Positions 41,230 through 50,441 are shown, counted from the stretch's first letter. The stretch: 64,000 nt of DNA from Microcoleus sp. CAWBG506 (GCA_020883125.1 JAHREW010000010.1:30580-94579); one strand, 5' to 3'. The notes: generated by a model from the letters alone, not told the origin. Program-made: numbers and translations.

Positions 41230-41808
41230 ATGAAACGAGCAGTATTTCTAGACAGAGATGGTGTGTTAAATATCGAAGCAGGCTACATCCACAAAGTAGA
41301 AGATTTGCATTTAATTCCCGGAGTAGCCCAAGCTGTACGCAAATTAAATGACCAAAAAATATTTTGCTGTCTAGTTTCTAATCAATCGGGCCCAGCCAGG
41401 GGATATTATCCGGTTAGCCACGTAGAAGCTTTGCACGAACGGCTCTGTCAGCTATTAGACCAAGCAGCCGGAGCCAAATTAGATGCTCTTTATTATTGCC
41501 CTTATTTGAGTGAAGCAGAAGGGGGAACTAACCCAGAATTTACGCGGTATACAACTTGGCGCAAACCGAATACAGGTATGCTGGTAGCCGCTGCTTGGGA
41601 ACAGGATTTAGATTTGCGAAATAGTTTTATGGTGGGGGATAAAGCAACAGATGTAGATATGGCTCATAATGCTGGTTGTACTGGTATTTTGGTGCAGACT
41701 GGTTACGGTGAAAGTGTTTTGAATGGGGAATATCAGCATCATACTAAACCGGATTTTGTTGCAGAAAATTTAGCGGTGGCGGTGGAATGGATTTTGCCTA
41801 AATTTTGA
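41230..41808 (+). CDS. gmhB: HAD-IIIA phosphatase, D-glycero-heptose-1,7-bisphosphatase-like
   Basis: 192 aa. HAD motif I FLDRDGVLN, motif II SNQSG, the zinc-loop region YYCPYLSEAEGG, the basic motif WRKPNTGML, and motif IV MVGDKATDVDMAHNAG. This layout matches GmhB, which removes the C7 phosphate in ADP-heptose synthesis, and the histidinol-phosphatase relatives. The canonical zinc-binding CxH...CxC pattern is incomplete (only CPY is seen), as in several GmhB variants. GmhB is therefore likely but not certain. It reads away from the MarR/HlyD pair. Confidence 0.8.
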   Translation: MKRAVFLDRDGVLNIEAGYIHKVEDLHLIPGVAQAVRKLNDQKIFCCLVSNQSGPARGYYPVSHVEALHERLCQLLDQAAGAKLDALYYCPYLSEAEGGTNPEFTRYTTWRKPNTGMLVAAAWEQDLDLRNSFMVGDKATDVDMAHNAGCTGILVQTGYGESVLNGEYQHHTKPDFVAENLAVAVEWILPKF

Positions 41809-41831
41809 TTTCTTTTGATGCTATATCCCGC

Positions 41832-41858
41832 ATTATATTAATTCCGGTTGTATATAAT
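41832..41858. repeat. Solo copy of the CCGGAATTGATAT palindrome family
   Basis: ATTATATTAATTCCGGTTG, followed by TATATAAT: a short inverted copy of the ends of the element at 17321, placed about 24 bp after the phosphatase stop. Confidence 0.6.
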
Positions 41859-41901
41859 TTGTGAGACAGCGCAGGTGTTTTTCCTGTGTTTAAAAGTTTT
41901 T

Positions 41902-42138
41902 TTAACCGCCTAAAGTTCTAGATCTGCTTTTATTTTTGGCACTCAACTGCTTAGCAATGAATGTATAATAATGTAAGGCAAAAAAAACATTGACCACACC
42001 AAATCCCAAGGTTAAAATAAAGACAAAAAAAGACATCAGTGAAAGTCCAGAAATCATGGTGAATAGAGCAAAAATGCTTGAACAAAGCCCAAAACCAGAA
42101 GCAACAGAACTGAGAACTAACAACTGCACTTTCGACAT
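41902..42138 (-). CDS. Small two-helix membrane protein, unknown
   Basis: 78 aa. Hydrophobic stretches at ~5-35 (LLVLSSVASGFGLCSSIFALFTMI) and ~36-58 (MSFFVFILTLGFGVVNVFFALHYY) with a basic C-terminal tail (KQLSAKNKSRSRTLGG), so probably an integral membrane hairpin with the tail in the cytosol. I do not recognise a family. The frame is intact, but the ribosome site is weak. It is convergent with the phosphatase gene. Confidence 0.6.
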   Translation of the reverse strand: MSKVQLLVLSSVASGFGLCSSIFALFTMISGLSLMSFFVFILTLGFGVVNVFFALHYYTFIAKQLSAKNKSRSRTLGG

Positions 42139-42362
42139 AATTTTATTTTTAAATTGGCACTTAAAATTTTGTTTTGCACTTAAAAATTAGTGCTAAATGA
42201 TAATTACTACTATATAGCTAAATTGTCATGTTTCGGTAAGATTTATTCCGGCTGTAGCAGCCGATCGCCAATCAAAAAGCTCCGACCTCCACAAGCTATG
42301 TGCTTTAGAGAGACGGAGCGCTCGATCGCACCATCAGAGAAATCGGTGAGTTTGGATCGAGA

Positions 42363-43148
42363 TTACATTTTATTGAGCTGCGATCGTAATTCTTCCAACT
42401 CAGCGTCTATCACCGGAATCGGTTCAGAGGTGTTAGTAGCAGCAGTTTTACCCGATGCTGGTAATTGAGGTTGAGATACAGAACTTCCAGCAAGTTGGGC
42501 TTTCATTTGCGCCAACTCGTCATCGACACCCCCACCACTTTCGAGCAAGCGGAACTGTTCTTCCAAATTGCTACCACCGGCGGCTAGTTCTGCTGACGCC
42601 CCCGCGCGAGCTTCAATCTGCAAAACTTTTTCTTCCATGCGATCGAACGCGGCCATGGAACTGCCAGTATTCAGAGAGCCAATGGTGTTGTTGAGTTGTT
42701 CTTGAGCTTTCGCCGCGGATATTCTCGCCTTGAGCATATCCTTCTTTGTCTTAGCTTCTGAAATCTTGCTCTCCAAACCGATCAAGTTGCGTCTGAGACT
42801 TTCCACCTGAGTCGATTGCTGTTCTAGGCTAGCTTTCAGAGTAGCGGCCGTTTCAGCATGAGACTTTTTGCGTACCAGTGCTTCGCGCGCCAACGCCTCG
42901 TCACCTTTTTGCAGAGCAAGCTTAGCTCGCTGCTCCCATTGGTTCGACTGGGACTCAGCTTGATTGTACTGAGTCTGGGTGCGCTTTTGAGTGGCGATCG
43001 CCGCGGCCACGGCTTGACGCAACTGCACCAGGTCTTCCTGCATATCCGTCACAGACTGTTCTAAAATCTTTTCCGGGTCTTCAGCTTTGTTCACTATGTC
43101 GTTAAGATTGGCTCTGACGACTCGGCTAATGCGATCGAATAATCCCAT
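42363..43148 (-). CDS. vipp1: Vipp1/IM30 thylakoid membrane-remodelling protein
   Basis: 261 aa from the ATG at 43148 (MGLFDRISRVVRANLND). An ESCRT-III-related, all-helical protein that forms rings and rods on thylakoid and plasma membranes. The amphipathic N-terminal helix, the coiled-coil core (DPEKILEQSVTDMQEDLVQLRQAVA) and, after a Ser/Pro-rich linker, the extra C-terminal helix (PVIDAELEELRSQLNKM) that distinguishes Vipp1 from PspA are all present. A PspA-type paralogue lies directly upstream; the two probably arose by tandem duplication. Confidence 0.93.
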   Translation of the reverse strand: MGLFDRISRVVRANLNDIVNKAEDPEKILEQSVTDMQEDLVQLRQAVAAAIATQKRTQTQYNQAESQSNQWEQRAKLALQKGDEALAREALVRKKSHAETAATLKASLEQQSTQVESLRRNLIGLESKISEAKTKKDMLKARISAAKAQEQLNNTIGSLNTGSSMAAFDRMEEKVLQIEARAGASAELAAGGSNLEEQFRLLESGGGVDDELAQMKAQLAGSSVSQPQLPASGKTAATNTSEPIPVIDAELEELRSQLNKM

Positions 43149-43438
43149 AATCCTATTTTTCCTTGGTGAGGTGTACGAAGTAAGCGGAAAGCAGGCTTTA
43201 GACACTAGCCTGCGGTTTTGAAATTCGGTTGGTCAGATTTTTAGTGCGATGATCTAGCCTTGGGCAATTTTTGCAAACATATTAATCTAGTTTAAAGGGA
43301 TCTTCGTAATTGATGTAGCCAAGCTTTGCCAGCTCTATCTACTGAGTTTAGCTTTGATCCGGGAATTCCCCAACTCGCTTCGGGCTACTTGTAGCTACTG
43401 CAACAGCAGTCTCAAATAGGATGCTCCAGGCTTCACCT

Positions 43439-44143
43439 TCAGGATGTGGGTGGCTCCCCCGATGGTAACTTAGGCGTATTATTGCCCGGAAGCATTTGCG
43501 CTTTCATTGCCGCCAACTGTGCATCGACATCGCCACCACTTTCGAGAGCTAGAAACTTCTTTTCTAAGTCGTTGGTGCCGAGTTCTGCCATGGCCTCAGA
43601 GCGAGCTTCTAGCTGCATGACTTTCTCTTCCATCCGTTCAAAGGCGCTCAAACCACTACCTGTATTGAGATTACCCATCATTTTGTCTAGTCTTTCCGAG
43701 GCGGAGGCCGATCGAGCTCTGGCAATGTACATATCTTTTTTCGATTTGGCCTCGGAAATTTTACTTTCCAGAGCCCGCATATTTTCTTTAAGTTTAGTGA
43801 CCACAACATTCTGCTGTTCCAGACTAGCTTTCATCGTGATTGCGGTTTCTTGATAGAATTTCTTGCGAGTCAGGGCTTCCCGTGCTAAATTTTCCTCATT
43901 TTTTTGCAAAGCTAACTGTGCACGTTGATACCATTCTGTGGCGGTGGACTCCGCTTGGGAATACTGCCGTTCCGTGCGTTTTTGAGCAGCAATTGCCCCA
44001 GCCACAGCTTGTCTGAGCTGCACTAAATCTTCCTGCATATCAATGGTCGCCTGTTCCAAAATCTTCTCTGGATCTTCTGCTGCTCCCACTAAACTGTTAA
44101 TGTTGGCTCGAATTACTCGCCAAAGGCGATCGAATAATCCCAT
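43439..44143 (-). CDS. pspA: PspA-family protein (Vipp1 paralogue without the C-terminal helix)
   Basis: 234 aa from the ATG at 44143 (MGLFDRLWRVIRANINS). The same helical core as the downstream gene (DPEKILEQATIDMQEDLVQLRQAVA), but it ends at MLPGNNTPKLPSGEPPTS and lacks the helix that marks Vipp1. PspA proteins stabilise stressed membranes. The 290-bp gap to vipp1 contains a GCAGGCT...AGCCTGC hairpin near 43191-43215, a likely attenuator or terminator between them. Confidence 0.9.
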   Translation of the reverse strand: MGLFDRLWRVIRANINSLVGAAEDPEKILEQATIDMQEDLVQLRQAVAGAIAAQKRTERQYSQAESTATEWYQRAQLALQKNEENLAREALTRKKFYQETAITMKASLEQQNVVVTKLKENMRALESKISEAKSKKDMYIARARSASASERLDKMMGNLNTGSGLSAFERMEEKVMQLEARSEAMAELGTNDLEKKFLALESGGDVDAQLAAMKAQMLPGNNTPKLPSGEPPTS

Positions 44144-44269
44144 GTTGCCTTTCTCCAAATTTGCAATTTTAGATTTTATGAATAGGAATTAAGAACTAAA
44201 AATTAAACATGAAAACTTTTAAATTATGCTCTCTTTTAATTTTTAAATTTTTAATTCCGGCTGACTAAT

Positions 44270-45499
44270 TTAAGGCTGATAGTATTGCGGCTTCACCCCT
44301 TTTGCTTGCAGTTCTTTCACCAAAACTTTTGCTGAGGCCGCATCGTTCAACGCTCCCATTTGGATCTTGACACCCTTTGAAAATTTCCGCACGTAGGCAT
44401 CTGGCACTGCAATTCTGGCTTGCTCTAGGGACTTGGCATCGGTGTAATCGACAACCACGTAATAAAAACCGTCGCTAGCCCGTGCAGGGCTTCCCAGTGT
44501 GGCTGCGGGGGCTGCCGATGGCACAGCACGGGATGCAGCCGCAGGAGTTGCTGAATTCGAGGCCAATGGGGAAGGCGTTGGAGGCAGTGTTGGCAATGTT
44601 GGGACTGTTTGTGCCACATTAGTCGGACTCGGAAGCAACGCTGTACTGAGATTGTTCAGTCCTTTTTCCCTAATTGTTGGTGGGTTGCCGTCTTCTGTCG
44701 GGATGGGGACAGCCCCGCTGGAGTCGCTGACTGCTGCTGGAGTCGGCGGGATTGAGGCTTTGGGCGAGGGGGAAGCAATGGGGCTAGGGGTGGGCTTGAC
44801 ATTGCTCAGGGTACTTAAGTCTAGCTCGACAAATTCCTTGGAAACCAGATTGGGAGCTTTTGGCAGTTCCTTACTTCCGGTATCAGTTACTTTACTAGCG
44901 CTACTTTGGGTCTCCGAGGGTGTGTTGCTTCCCACCAAACGGTTGAGTCCTACCATTTTAGCTAGACTTGATGGGTAAAAGACTGCGTAGCCCAAGGCTG
45001 TACAGGATAGCAAAAACAGCAGCATTGAACTCAGTCCCAAGGGAGTCAACAGACTGGCTGCTAAACTTCTTTCCTCGGTCGCCTCGGCTGTTGGTGAGTC
45101 CAAACTTTCGATCAGTTTTTCGCTAGATTCGAGATATTTGTTTGGTGGTGGGGTACTGATAAATTGTTTTATAGGTTGGCTCCCACCCCCAGTAGCTATT
45201 CTTGGGGGCTCACCAGGGCTACCGCCCTGGGATAGGGGTATCGAGAGTGATTGCTGGGTTGGCTCCGCAGCCGTTGGTGGCTGGTTTTGACCAGGCTGTT
45301 GGTTGGCTGTTTCTGTCTTGATACCGGGACGCACGGATGGCGACACCCACTGTTCGGCTCGCCGCCTGTGTCGTCTATATATTGTTAGTTCTGTTTCCAG
45401 GTTTACATCCAAGCACCCCAGGGCTGCTTGTAAAGCAGGATTGATGGGGGTTGAAGATGATTGATGATTTGGGGATTCCACCGAAGAACGCTTACTCAT
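44270..45499 (-). CDS. Membrane-anchored protein with SPOR-like C-terminal domain
   Basis: 409 aa. A cytosolic region with a short recognisable block (INPALQAALGCLDVNLETELTIYRRHRR), a membrane helix at ~155-180 (LGLSSMLLFLLSCTALGYAVFYP), a ~160-residue Pro/Ser/Thr-rich periplasmic linker and a C-terminal domain (FYYVVVDYTDAKSLEQARI...VKIQMGALNDAASAKVLVKELQAKG) with the two-strand/helix pattern of SPOR peptidoglycan-binding domains. A role at the cell wall or septum is inferred from that domain. It lies just downstream of the IS element. Confidence 0.75.
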   Translation of the reverse strand: MSKRSSVESPNHQSSSTPINPALQAALGCLDVNLETELTIYRRHRRRAEQWVSPSVRPGIKTETANQQPGQNQPPTAAEPTQQSLSIPLSQGGSPGEPPRIATGGGSQPIKQFISTPPPNKYLESSEKLIESLDSPTAEATEERSLAASLLTPLGLSSMLLFLLSCTALGYAVFYPSSLAKMVGLNRLVGSNTPSETQSSASKVTDTGSKELPKAPNLVSKEFVELDLSTLSNVKPTPSPIASPSPKASIPPTPAAVSDSSGAVPIPTEDGNPPTIREKGLNNLSTALLPSPTNVAQTVPTLPTLPPTPSPLASNSATPAAASRAVPSAAPAATLGSPARASDGFYYVVVDYTDAKSLEQARIAVPDAYVRKFSKGVKIQMGALNDAASAKVLVKELQAKGVKPQYYQP

Positions 45500-45553
45500 T
45501 AGTAAAACTCCTACCGCCTCTGAATTAATTTTAATGTTTTGACACTCCTCAGC

Positions 45554-46914
45554 CTAAAGGCGTGAGGATTCTTCGTTCAAAGACTTAACTTGCTTAGACA
45601 AGATTGCTCCAGCCTGAGTAGAGGTCGAATCTCCCGAAGCGTTCGGATTTAAAATCCAGGTTCCTACATGACCTGTAGTACCCAAGGCTAAATTCAGGAT
45701 GTTTAAGGCCGCATTCCAATCTCTATCTAATTCAAGTCCACACTGACAATTGTGTGTTCTAGTAGATAGTGATTTTTTGACAACTGTGCCGCAATTAGAA
45801 CAGTTTTGAGAAGTGTACGCTGGGTTAACGGCTACCGTTATTTTTCCAAGCTTGACCCCAAAATACTCCAACCATTTCCTGAATTGATACCAACCAGCAT
45901 CATTAATCGACTTCGCGAGACAATGATTTTTAACTAGGTTTTTAATCCTCAAATCGACCTAAGCGACCAAATTGTTAGATTGGATGACGCAACGCGCTAT
46001 TCCCTTAGCGTGTTCTTGACGCTGCCTACTTATTTTGAGGTGTACTCGCCCTAGTCGATTAATGGCTTTCTTTCGATTGGTAGAGCCTTTCTTTTTGCGA
46101 GAAACACGTCGCTGTCTAGACTTCAACCGCTTCTCGCTCTTCCTGTAAAATCTGGGGTTCGGTTCGTTATGTCCGTTGCTGTCGGTATAAAATTCTTTGA
46201 GTCCAACATCTAATACCAATTTAATGTGAAGTTGCACATATTCCGATCCCCCTCGCATCCCCCGAAAGCAAGGGGGACGAAAGATTGGACTCTTGTCCCC
46301 CCCTTTTTAAGGGGGGTTAGGGGGGATCGAATTCTATGCAGCTTCATAAAAAATTGGTATAAGCCGATTGTCCTACCAGTCGAGTTTGTCTCAACTTGGT
46401 GTTCAATCCTGATTACAAATTGGACGTAATAACCGTCAGCACGTTTAACCAGACGCACCCGCTTGATCTGATCTATTTGGTAGAAGTTTAAGTCCCATCT
46501 CCCTTTTAGTCTTAACTTGCCAATAGCTTTCTTGTCGGTAAAGACTATTTGTTTGCGTGTCTCAGAAAGCGACCACCCAGAAGTCTTATACTCAACAGAA
46601 CGACAGTTCTTTTTAAACTGCGGATAGCCCTTTTGACCGGGAACCTGTCGTTGGCAATTGTCGTAGAACCGAGCAATTGAACTATAAGCCCGCTCGACAG
46701 AGGCTTGACAAGCATGGGAATTTAAAGTTTTGACAAACGGAAATTCAGCCCTCAGCGCTGTGTTGTAGCGATAAAGCTTTTTCTGTCCAACACCTCTGTT
46801 GTCCATCCAGTAACGGATGCACTTGTTGCGGACAAATTGAGCGGTTCTAATCGCCTCATCTATTGCTGTATATTGGGTTGTTTTTCCTTTGGCTTTAAAT
46901 TCCAGAACGATCAT
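45554..46914 (-). pseudogene. tnpB: TnpB (RNA-guided nuclease ancestor of Cas12), broken twice
   Basis: Three frames make up one TnpB. 46914 leftward to ~46363 gives the N-terminus to TNSTGRTIGL. A 146-bp MITE interrupts it there. The next frame continues LDVGLKEFYTDSNG (RuvC-I Asp) to CVIQSNNLVA, where an in-frame TAG (45959-45961) replaces the start of the usual YEDL motif, which carries the RuvC-II Glu. The rest (DLRIKNLVKNH...NCSNCGTVVKK...LDRDWNAALNIL) holds the zinc ribbon and RuvC-III Asp. Without the MITE and the stop the protein would be ~400 aa, the normal length. Confidence 0.85.
46214..46359. mobile_element. 146-bp MITE inserted in tnpB, with TAA target duplication
   Basis: The ends are imperfect inverted repeats of ~25 bp (TACCAATTTAATGTGAAG... 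and ...CTTCATAAAAAATTGGTA) around a C-rich/G-rich hairpin centre. TAA at 46211-46213 and again at 46360-46362 is the target duplication. Removing the element and one TAA joins TIGL to DVGLKEF in frame, restoring tnpB. No coding capacity; it needs a transposase elsewhere (perhaps IS5-type, inferred from the 3-bp duplication). Confidence 0.85.
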
Positions 46915-46985
46915 TTGACGTGGAAAAACTTGCTCGGCAATATTCTAGCACAAAAAGTCGCCCTAGAAGGGCGAGGCTTGAAACC

Positions 46986-47397
46986 CAATTTTTTGGTCAA
47001 TAAGACTACAGACAAATAACTAGGAGGCGATACAATAGATGGTTTAGGTAATTGTTGATTTTGATGCCTGTGTCCCCGGATTTTTCACTAGCTGTCTATC
47101 TTGTTTGTGTGATCTAACGCACAGATTACGAAAACAAAAAATATGGTATCGATGGTGATTTATAAAATATACTTTTTGTTACCCATTTGTGCTTTATCTT
47201 GATCCCTGTTGGTTTATTAACTTTTTTACAGCTTTTTTAAATCTAAAATGAGCCACTACTAAATCTATTGTTTCTATATATAACATAATTATAAAGAAAT
47301 TATAAAATTAAATTATGGTTCGGGGATCGCTAAACATCAGACAGCATAAGGGCTGGGATGCTCTAAGACGTCCTAGCTCAACAAAGGAGAATTAGAG
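46986..47397. other. AT-rich intergenic region upstream of the Cys-rich small gene
   Basis: About 410 bp between the IS end and the gene at 47398, with no frame or repeat that I recognise. It ends with AAAGGAG 10 bases before the ATG. Its length and AT content suggest a regulated promoter, but no box is clear. Confidence 0.5.
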
Positions 47398-47718
47398 ATG
47401 AAAATGAGAAAGCCAAGAACTTTTATGAAAACTCCCTTAACTTCAGCTTGCCGTCACTGTCGCCACTATCTGCCAGAAGGAAGACGCGGTGGTCTTTGTC
47501 AGCAGCTCAGCGTTTCGGTTCAAGCTCAGTGGAAAGCTTGTTCTTTGGCGGTTTCACCATTTGGGTCTGCTTGGGAGAAGATCGAAGAACTTTCACTATG
47601 GCAGGAGCCGATGGTTACTTTTTCTTCGCCAGCCCTCACTGCTGCCGATCGCCACACTCGTTGTCAGTTAACAGAGACAACATTCACCGAAAAATCAGTT
47701 CCCACCGTTTCAGTTTAG
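47398..47718 (+). CDS. Small cysteine-knuckle protein conserved in cyanobacteria
   Basis: 106 aa. The core is SACRHCRHYLPEGRRGGLCQ...WKACSLAVSPF: CxxC, then C and C, a likely zinc site. The N-terminus is basic (MKMRKPRTFMKT) and the C-terminus Ser/Thr-rich. The pattern recurs at the end of the beta-CASP protein at 9663-11303. I recall similar small proteins in Nostoc-type cyanobacteria but cannot assign a function. The start is supported by AAAGGAG upstream. Confidence 0.7.
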   Translation: MKMRKPRTFMKTPLTSACRHCRHYLPEGRRGGLCQQLSVSVQAQWKACSLAVSPFGSAWEKIEELSLWQEPMVTFSSPALTAADRHTRCQLTETTFTEKSVPTVSV

Positions 47719-47840
47719 TTGGCTCCCAGCAGCACAACTAAACTGATGGCAACCGCATCGACTTCATTCAATTCCAGCTACCGATCGTCAATCAGAAATA
47801 TCTGTGACATCAGTCAATCAAAAACTTTTTTTTTCGGGAA

Positions 47841-48674
47841 TTACGGTAGCCAAGGATACTGACTAAAATCCGGTTCTCGCTTTTCTAAAAACGCTTGTTT
47901 GCCCTCGGCTCCTTCTTCGCTCATATAATATAGTAAAGTCGCATTTCCTGCTAGTTCTTGCAGCCCCGCTTGACCGTCGCAGTCGGCATTAAATGCCGAT
48001 TTCAGACAGCGAATGGCGATCGGACTTTTGTCTAAAATTTCCGAAGCCCACTGAATCCCTTCGGCTTCGAGTTGTTCTACGGGGACAACACAGTTGACTA
48101 AACCCATTTCTAAGGCTTGCTGTGCGTTGTACTGGCGACACAAAAACCAAATTTCTCGCGCTTTTTTTTGTCCCACAATTCTGGCGAGATAGCTAGCCCC
48201 GAAGCCTCCGTCGAAACTGCCGACTTTTGGGCCAGTTTGTCCGAAAATTGCATTCTCCGCAGCGATGGTTAAATCACAAATTAAGTGCAGAACGTGACCA
48301 CCGCCGATCGCGTAACCTGCTACTAGGGCAATTACCACCTTCGGCATCGATCTAATCAATTTTTGCAATTCCAGCACGTTTAAGCGGGGAATGCCAGAGT
48401 CATCTACATACCCGGCTTTACCCCGCACGCTTTGATCCCCACCCGCACAAAATGCGTATTTTCCGTCAGTGTGTGGCCCTGCACCAGTCAACAGAACCAC
48501 CCCGATTGTCGTGTCTTCCCGCGCGTCTATAAAGGCATCGCACAGTTCAGAGACGGTTTTGGGACGAAAAGCATTGCGCTTGTGGGGTCGATTGATGGTA
48601 ATTTTGGCGATCCCTTTAGTTTTGTGATAGATAATATCGGAGTAGGTTTTGACGCTTTGCCATTCAATTTCCAT
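47841..48674 (-). CDS. menB: 1,4-dihydroxy-2-naphthoyl-CoA synthase
   Basis: 277 aa of the crotonase superfamily. MenB closes the second ring of the naphthoquinone (Dieckmann-type condensation of succinylbenzoyl-CoA), here for phylloquinone of photosystem I. Diagnostic: [42 protein letters not shown] (oxyanion and bicarbonate/acid residues), [22 protein letters not shown] and the C-terminal [10 protein letters not shown]. Full length. Not accompanied by other men genes in the window. Confidence 0.97.
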   Translation of the reverse strand: MEIEWQSVKTYSDIIYHKTKGIAKITINRPHKRNAFRPKTVSELCDAFIDAREDTTIGVVLLTGAGPHTDGKYAFCAGGDQSVRGKAGYVDDSGIPRLNVLELQKLIRSMPKVVIALVAGYAIGGGHVLHLICDLTIAAENAIFGQTGPKVGSFDGGFGASYLARIVGQKKAREIWFLCRQYNAQQALEMGLVNCVVPVEQLEAEGIQWASEILDKSPIAIRCLKSAFNADCDGQAGLQELAGNATLLYYMSEEGAEGKQAFLEKREPDFSQYPWLP

Positions 48675-48884
48675 AGGTACTTAGGACGCTTTTAATTACT
48701 CAAACCTTTAATTATATTGCATTTGCTTTCTCACTCAGAAAGTCAGAAGTTGTCTACAACATCAGCGAGCAAGATTTAGCGACCGATGATTATACCACTA
48801 TGTCGGCCTAGGTCTGGCTAAATTAAAATTATATTCCGCCTCCCGTAGCTGCCAACGCTGACATTTTAGTCCCTAGGCCGGTAA

Positions 48885-49481
48885 TTATTGGTGCTCTAAA
48901 AGAGAAAGCAAGTGCTTTGCTGAAGCGGCAAACACGGGCTCCCGTGACTGGAATTCGATCGGAGACAGTAGTTCTTTAACTTCCGCAAAAGCTTCGGGGT
49001 CTACAGTTCCTTCTTTAGTAAATAAAGTATCTATGGTGGCAATATGTCTGGGGTCGATGCCCAGTCGCTGTCCTGTGGCCGTTAGGTACATTTGCTCCCG
49101 GAGGTCGATGCGTCCGTCTGCTGCTGACATTTCGTAGCCGAAGCAGATGAGCAACAGCTTTTCGGAATCGGAAAACAATGCTGTGAGGGTTAGCAGTTCT
49201 GTGGGATTAAAATATACTTGCTGTTTTGAGATGCCCGTGACAATCCGTTGAATCAGTTCTACTCGATCGCGATCGCTACTAGCAAACACTTTTAGAGTTT
49301 TTTGCAACCGTTCTTCTTCTTCGAGGGCGATGGTCTTGTCAATAATCATCACTCCGCGGAGAATCGAAATTAGAGCCGCCAAGAACACGATGAGCTCAGT
49401 GACATCTGCTTCACGGAGCTTTTGTCGGGTGATGCGGGACAACAAATCAATGACTTCAGCGCTAATGACAGTGGTTTCCAT
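48885..49481 (-). CDS. TerB-like (tellurite-resistance family) helical protein
   Basis: 198 aa from the ATG at 49481 (METTVISAEVIDLLSR); an upstream TTG would add three residues. All-helical, with the TerB/DjlA-like core LLLICFGYEMSAADGRIDLREQMYLTATGQRLGID (acidic pocket that may bind metal) in the second half. The N-terminal hydrophobic stretch (VFLAALISILRGVMI) could dock on membranes. Cyanobacterial members are not functionally defined. Confidence 0.75.
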   Translation of the reverse strand: METTVISAEVIDLLSRITRQKLREADVTELIVFLAALISILRGVMIIDKTIALEEEERLQKTLKVFASSDRDRVELIQRIVTGISKQQVYFNPTELLTLTALFSDSEKLLLICFGYEMSAADGRIDLREQMYLTATGQRLGIDPRHIATIDTLFTKEGTVDPEAFAEVKELLSPIEFQSREPVFAASAKHLLSLLEHQ

Positions 49482-49717
49482 AATTTTCAATTATTCCCGA
49501 TCGAGTTTTGCTGTAACTTTACTTTGTTTATTTTAAGTGTTTCTAGTTACGTAATTATCCCCAAAATTCCCAACCAAGCTTAGTTAATTCCCTAGGATAC
49601 TTGTGCCTGACCCAATATTCGATGACTGGGGTTGTCTGAAGCATTTTCATTTTTTAAGTGTTTTGATTTATCTAGGTATAATATTACTCTCATCTTGAAA
49701 TCTTGTTTTGCAATACT

Positions 49718-50218
49718 GTGAATTCCCAAACAGAACCTTTATTAATTGGCGATCGTAATTATTCCATTCACAGGGGGTGGATGAGTAGAGCTGTGGAACT
49801 TGCACTGGCCGCTGGCGATGCCGGTGAAGTCCCCGTCGGTGCTGTGATTGTTGATGGTAGTGGTAAGTTGATTGCACAAGCGCAAAATCGGCGAGAGCGA
49901 GACTCCGATCCCACAGCTCATGCTGAAATTTTGGCTCTGCGGGCGGCTGGGCAAGTGTTGCAAGATTGGCATCTCCATCAATGCACTCTTTATGTCACCC
50001 TGGAGCCTTGCCCCATGTGCGCTGGTGCTATTGTACAGGCTCGGCTCGGTTTGTTGGTCTATGGAGCAGATGACCCAAAAACTGGGACAATTCGGACTGC
50101 GGGGAATATTCCAGATAGCGCCTATTCTTGTCATCGCCTAGAGGTGCTCGGCGGGATTATGGAGTCTGTTTGTCGTCAGCAGTTGCTGTCTTGGTTTGAA
50201 TCCCGCAGGAAAATTTAA
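49718..50218 (+). CDS. tadA: tRNA-specific adenosine deaminase
   Basis: 166 aa from the GTG at 49718; a TTG at 49703 or the ATG at 49781 (MSRAVELALAAGD) are alternatives, but RNYSIHRGWMSRA is the usual family N-terminus. TadA converts A34 to inosine in tRNA-Arg(ACG). Zinc site HAE (DPTAHAEILALR) and PCPMC (TLEPCPMCAGAI), plus VPVGAVIVD. Normal length. It stands alone between the TerB-like and plsC genes. Confidence 0.92.
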   Translation: MNSQTEPLLIGDRNYSIHRGWMSRAVELALAAGDAGEVPVGAVIVDGSGKLIAQAQNRRERDSDPTAHAEILALRAAGQVLQDWHLHQCTLYVTLEPCPMCAGAIVQARLGLLVYGADDPKTGTIRTAGNIPDSAYSCHRLEVLGGIMESVCRQQLLSWFESRRKI

Positions 50219-50441
50219 AATGTAAAAATTTTACTGTCTAATTAACTGAAATAATAGATCTTTAAGTGTCCGATCGCCCAATGGGCAAAATGCCAATAGC
50301 CAAAGTGTCCCGATCAAAAGATGCAAGATGTACTAAACAACTTATGTTTAGACTTGAAAACTCCATAAAACAGCTTAATTGGTATGAGCCATAAAGCCAC
50401 CATCCCCCTTAATTCGAGTACCTCATCAAAAAGTGAAACCA

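Larger units (their letters stand above)
45541..46985 (-). mobile_element. IS200/IS605-group TnpB-only element (broken)
   Basis: The tnpB frame is bordered on the right end by a hairpin (CCTCAGCC-TAAA-GGCG-TGAGG at 45547-45567) after its stop, and on the left end by TCGCCCTAGAAGGGCGA (46958-46974), both typical of subterminal hairpins in this group. No tnpA is present. Exact cleavage ends are not determined. The 3' hairpin region would be the source of the guide (omega) RNA in an active element. Confidence 0.75.

Noticed and set aside
44499-44978. A 159-codon frame opposite the SPOR-like protein
   Set aside because: A shadow of the Pro/Ser-rich linker (Gly/Leu/Val-rich antisense).
48675-48884. 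Possible small RNA between menB and the TerB-like gene
   Set aside because: No stable hairpin with a T-tract or promoter pair could be pointed out.
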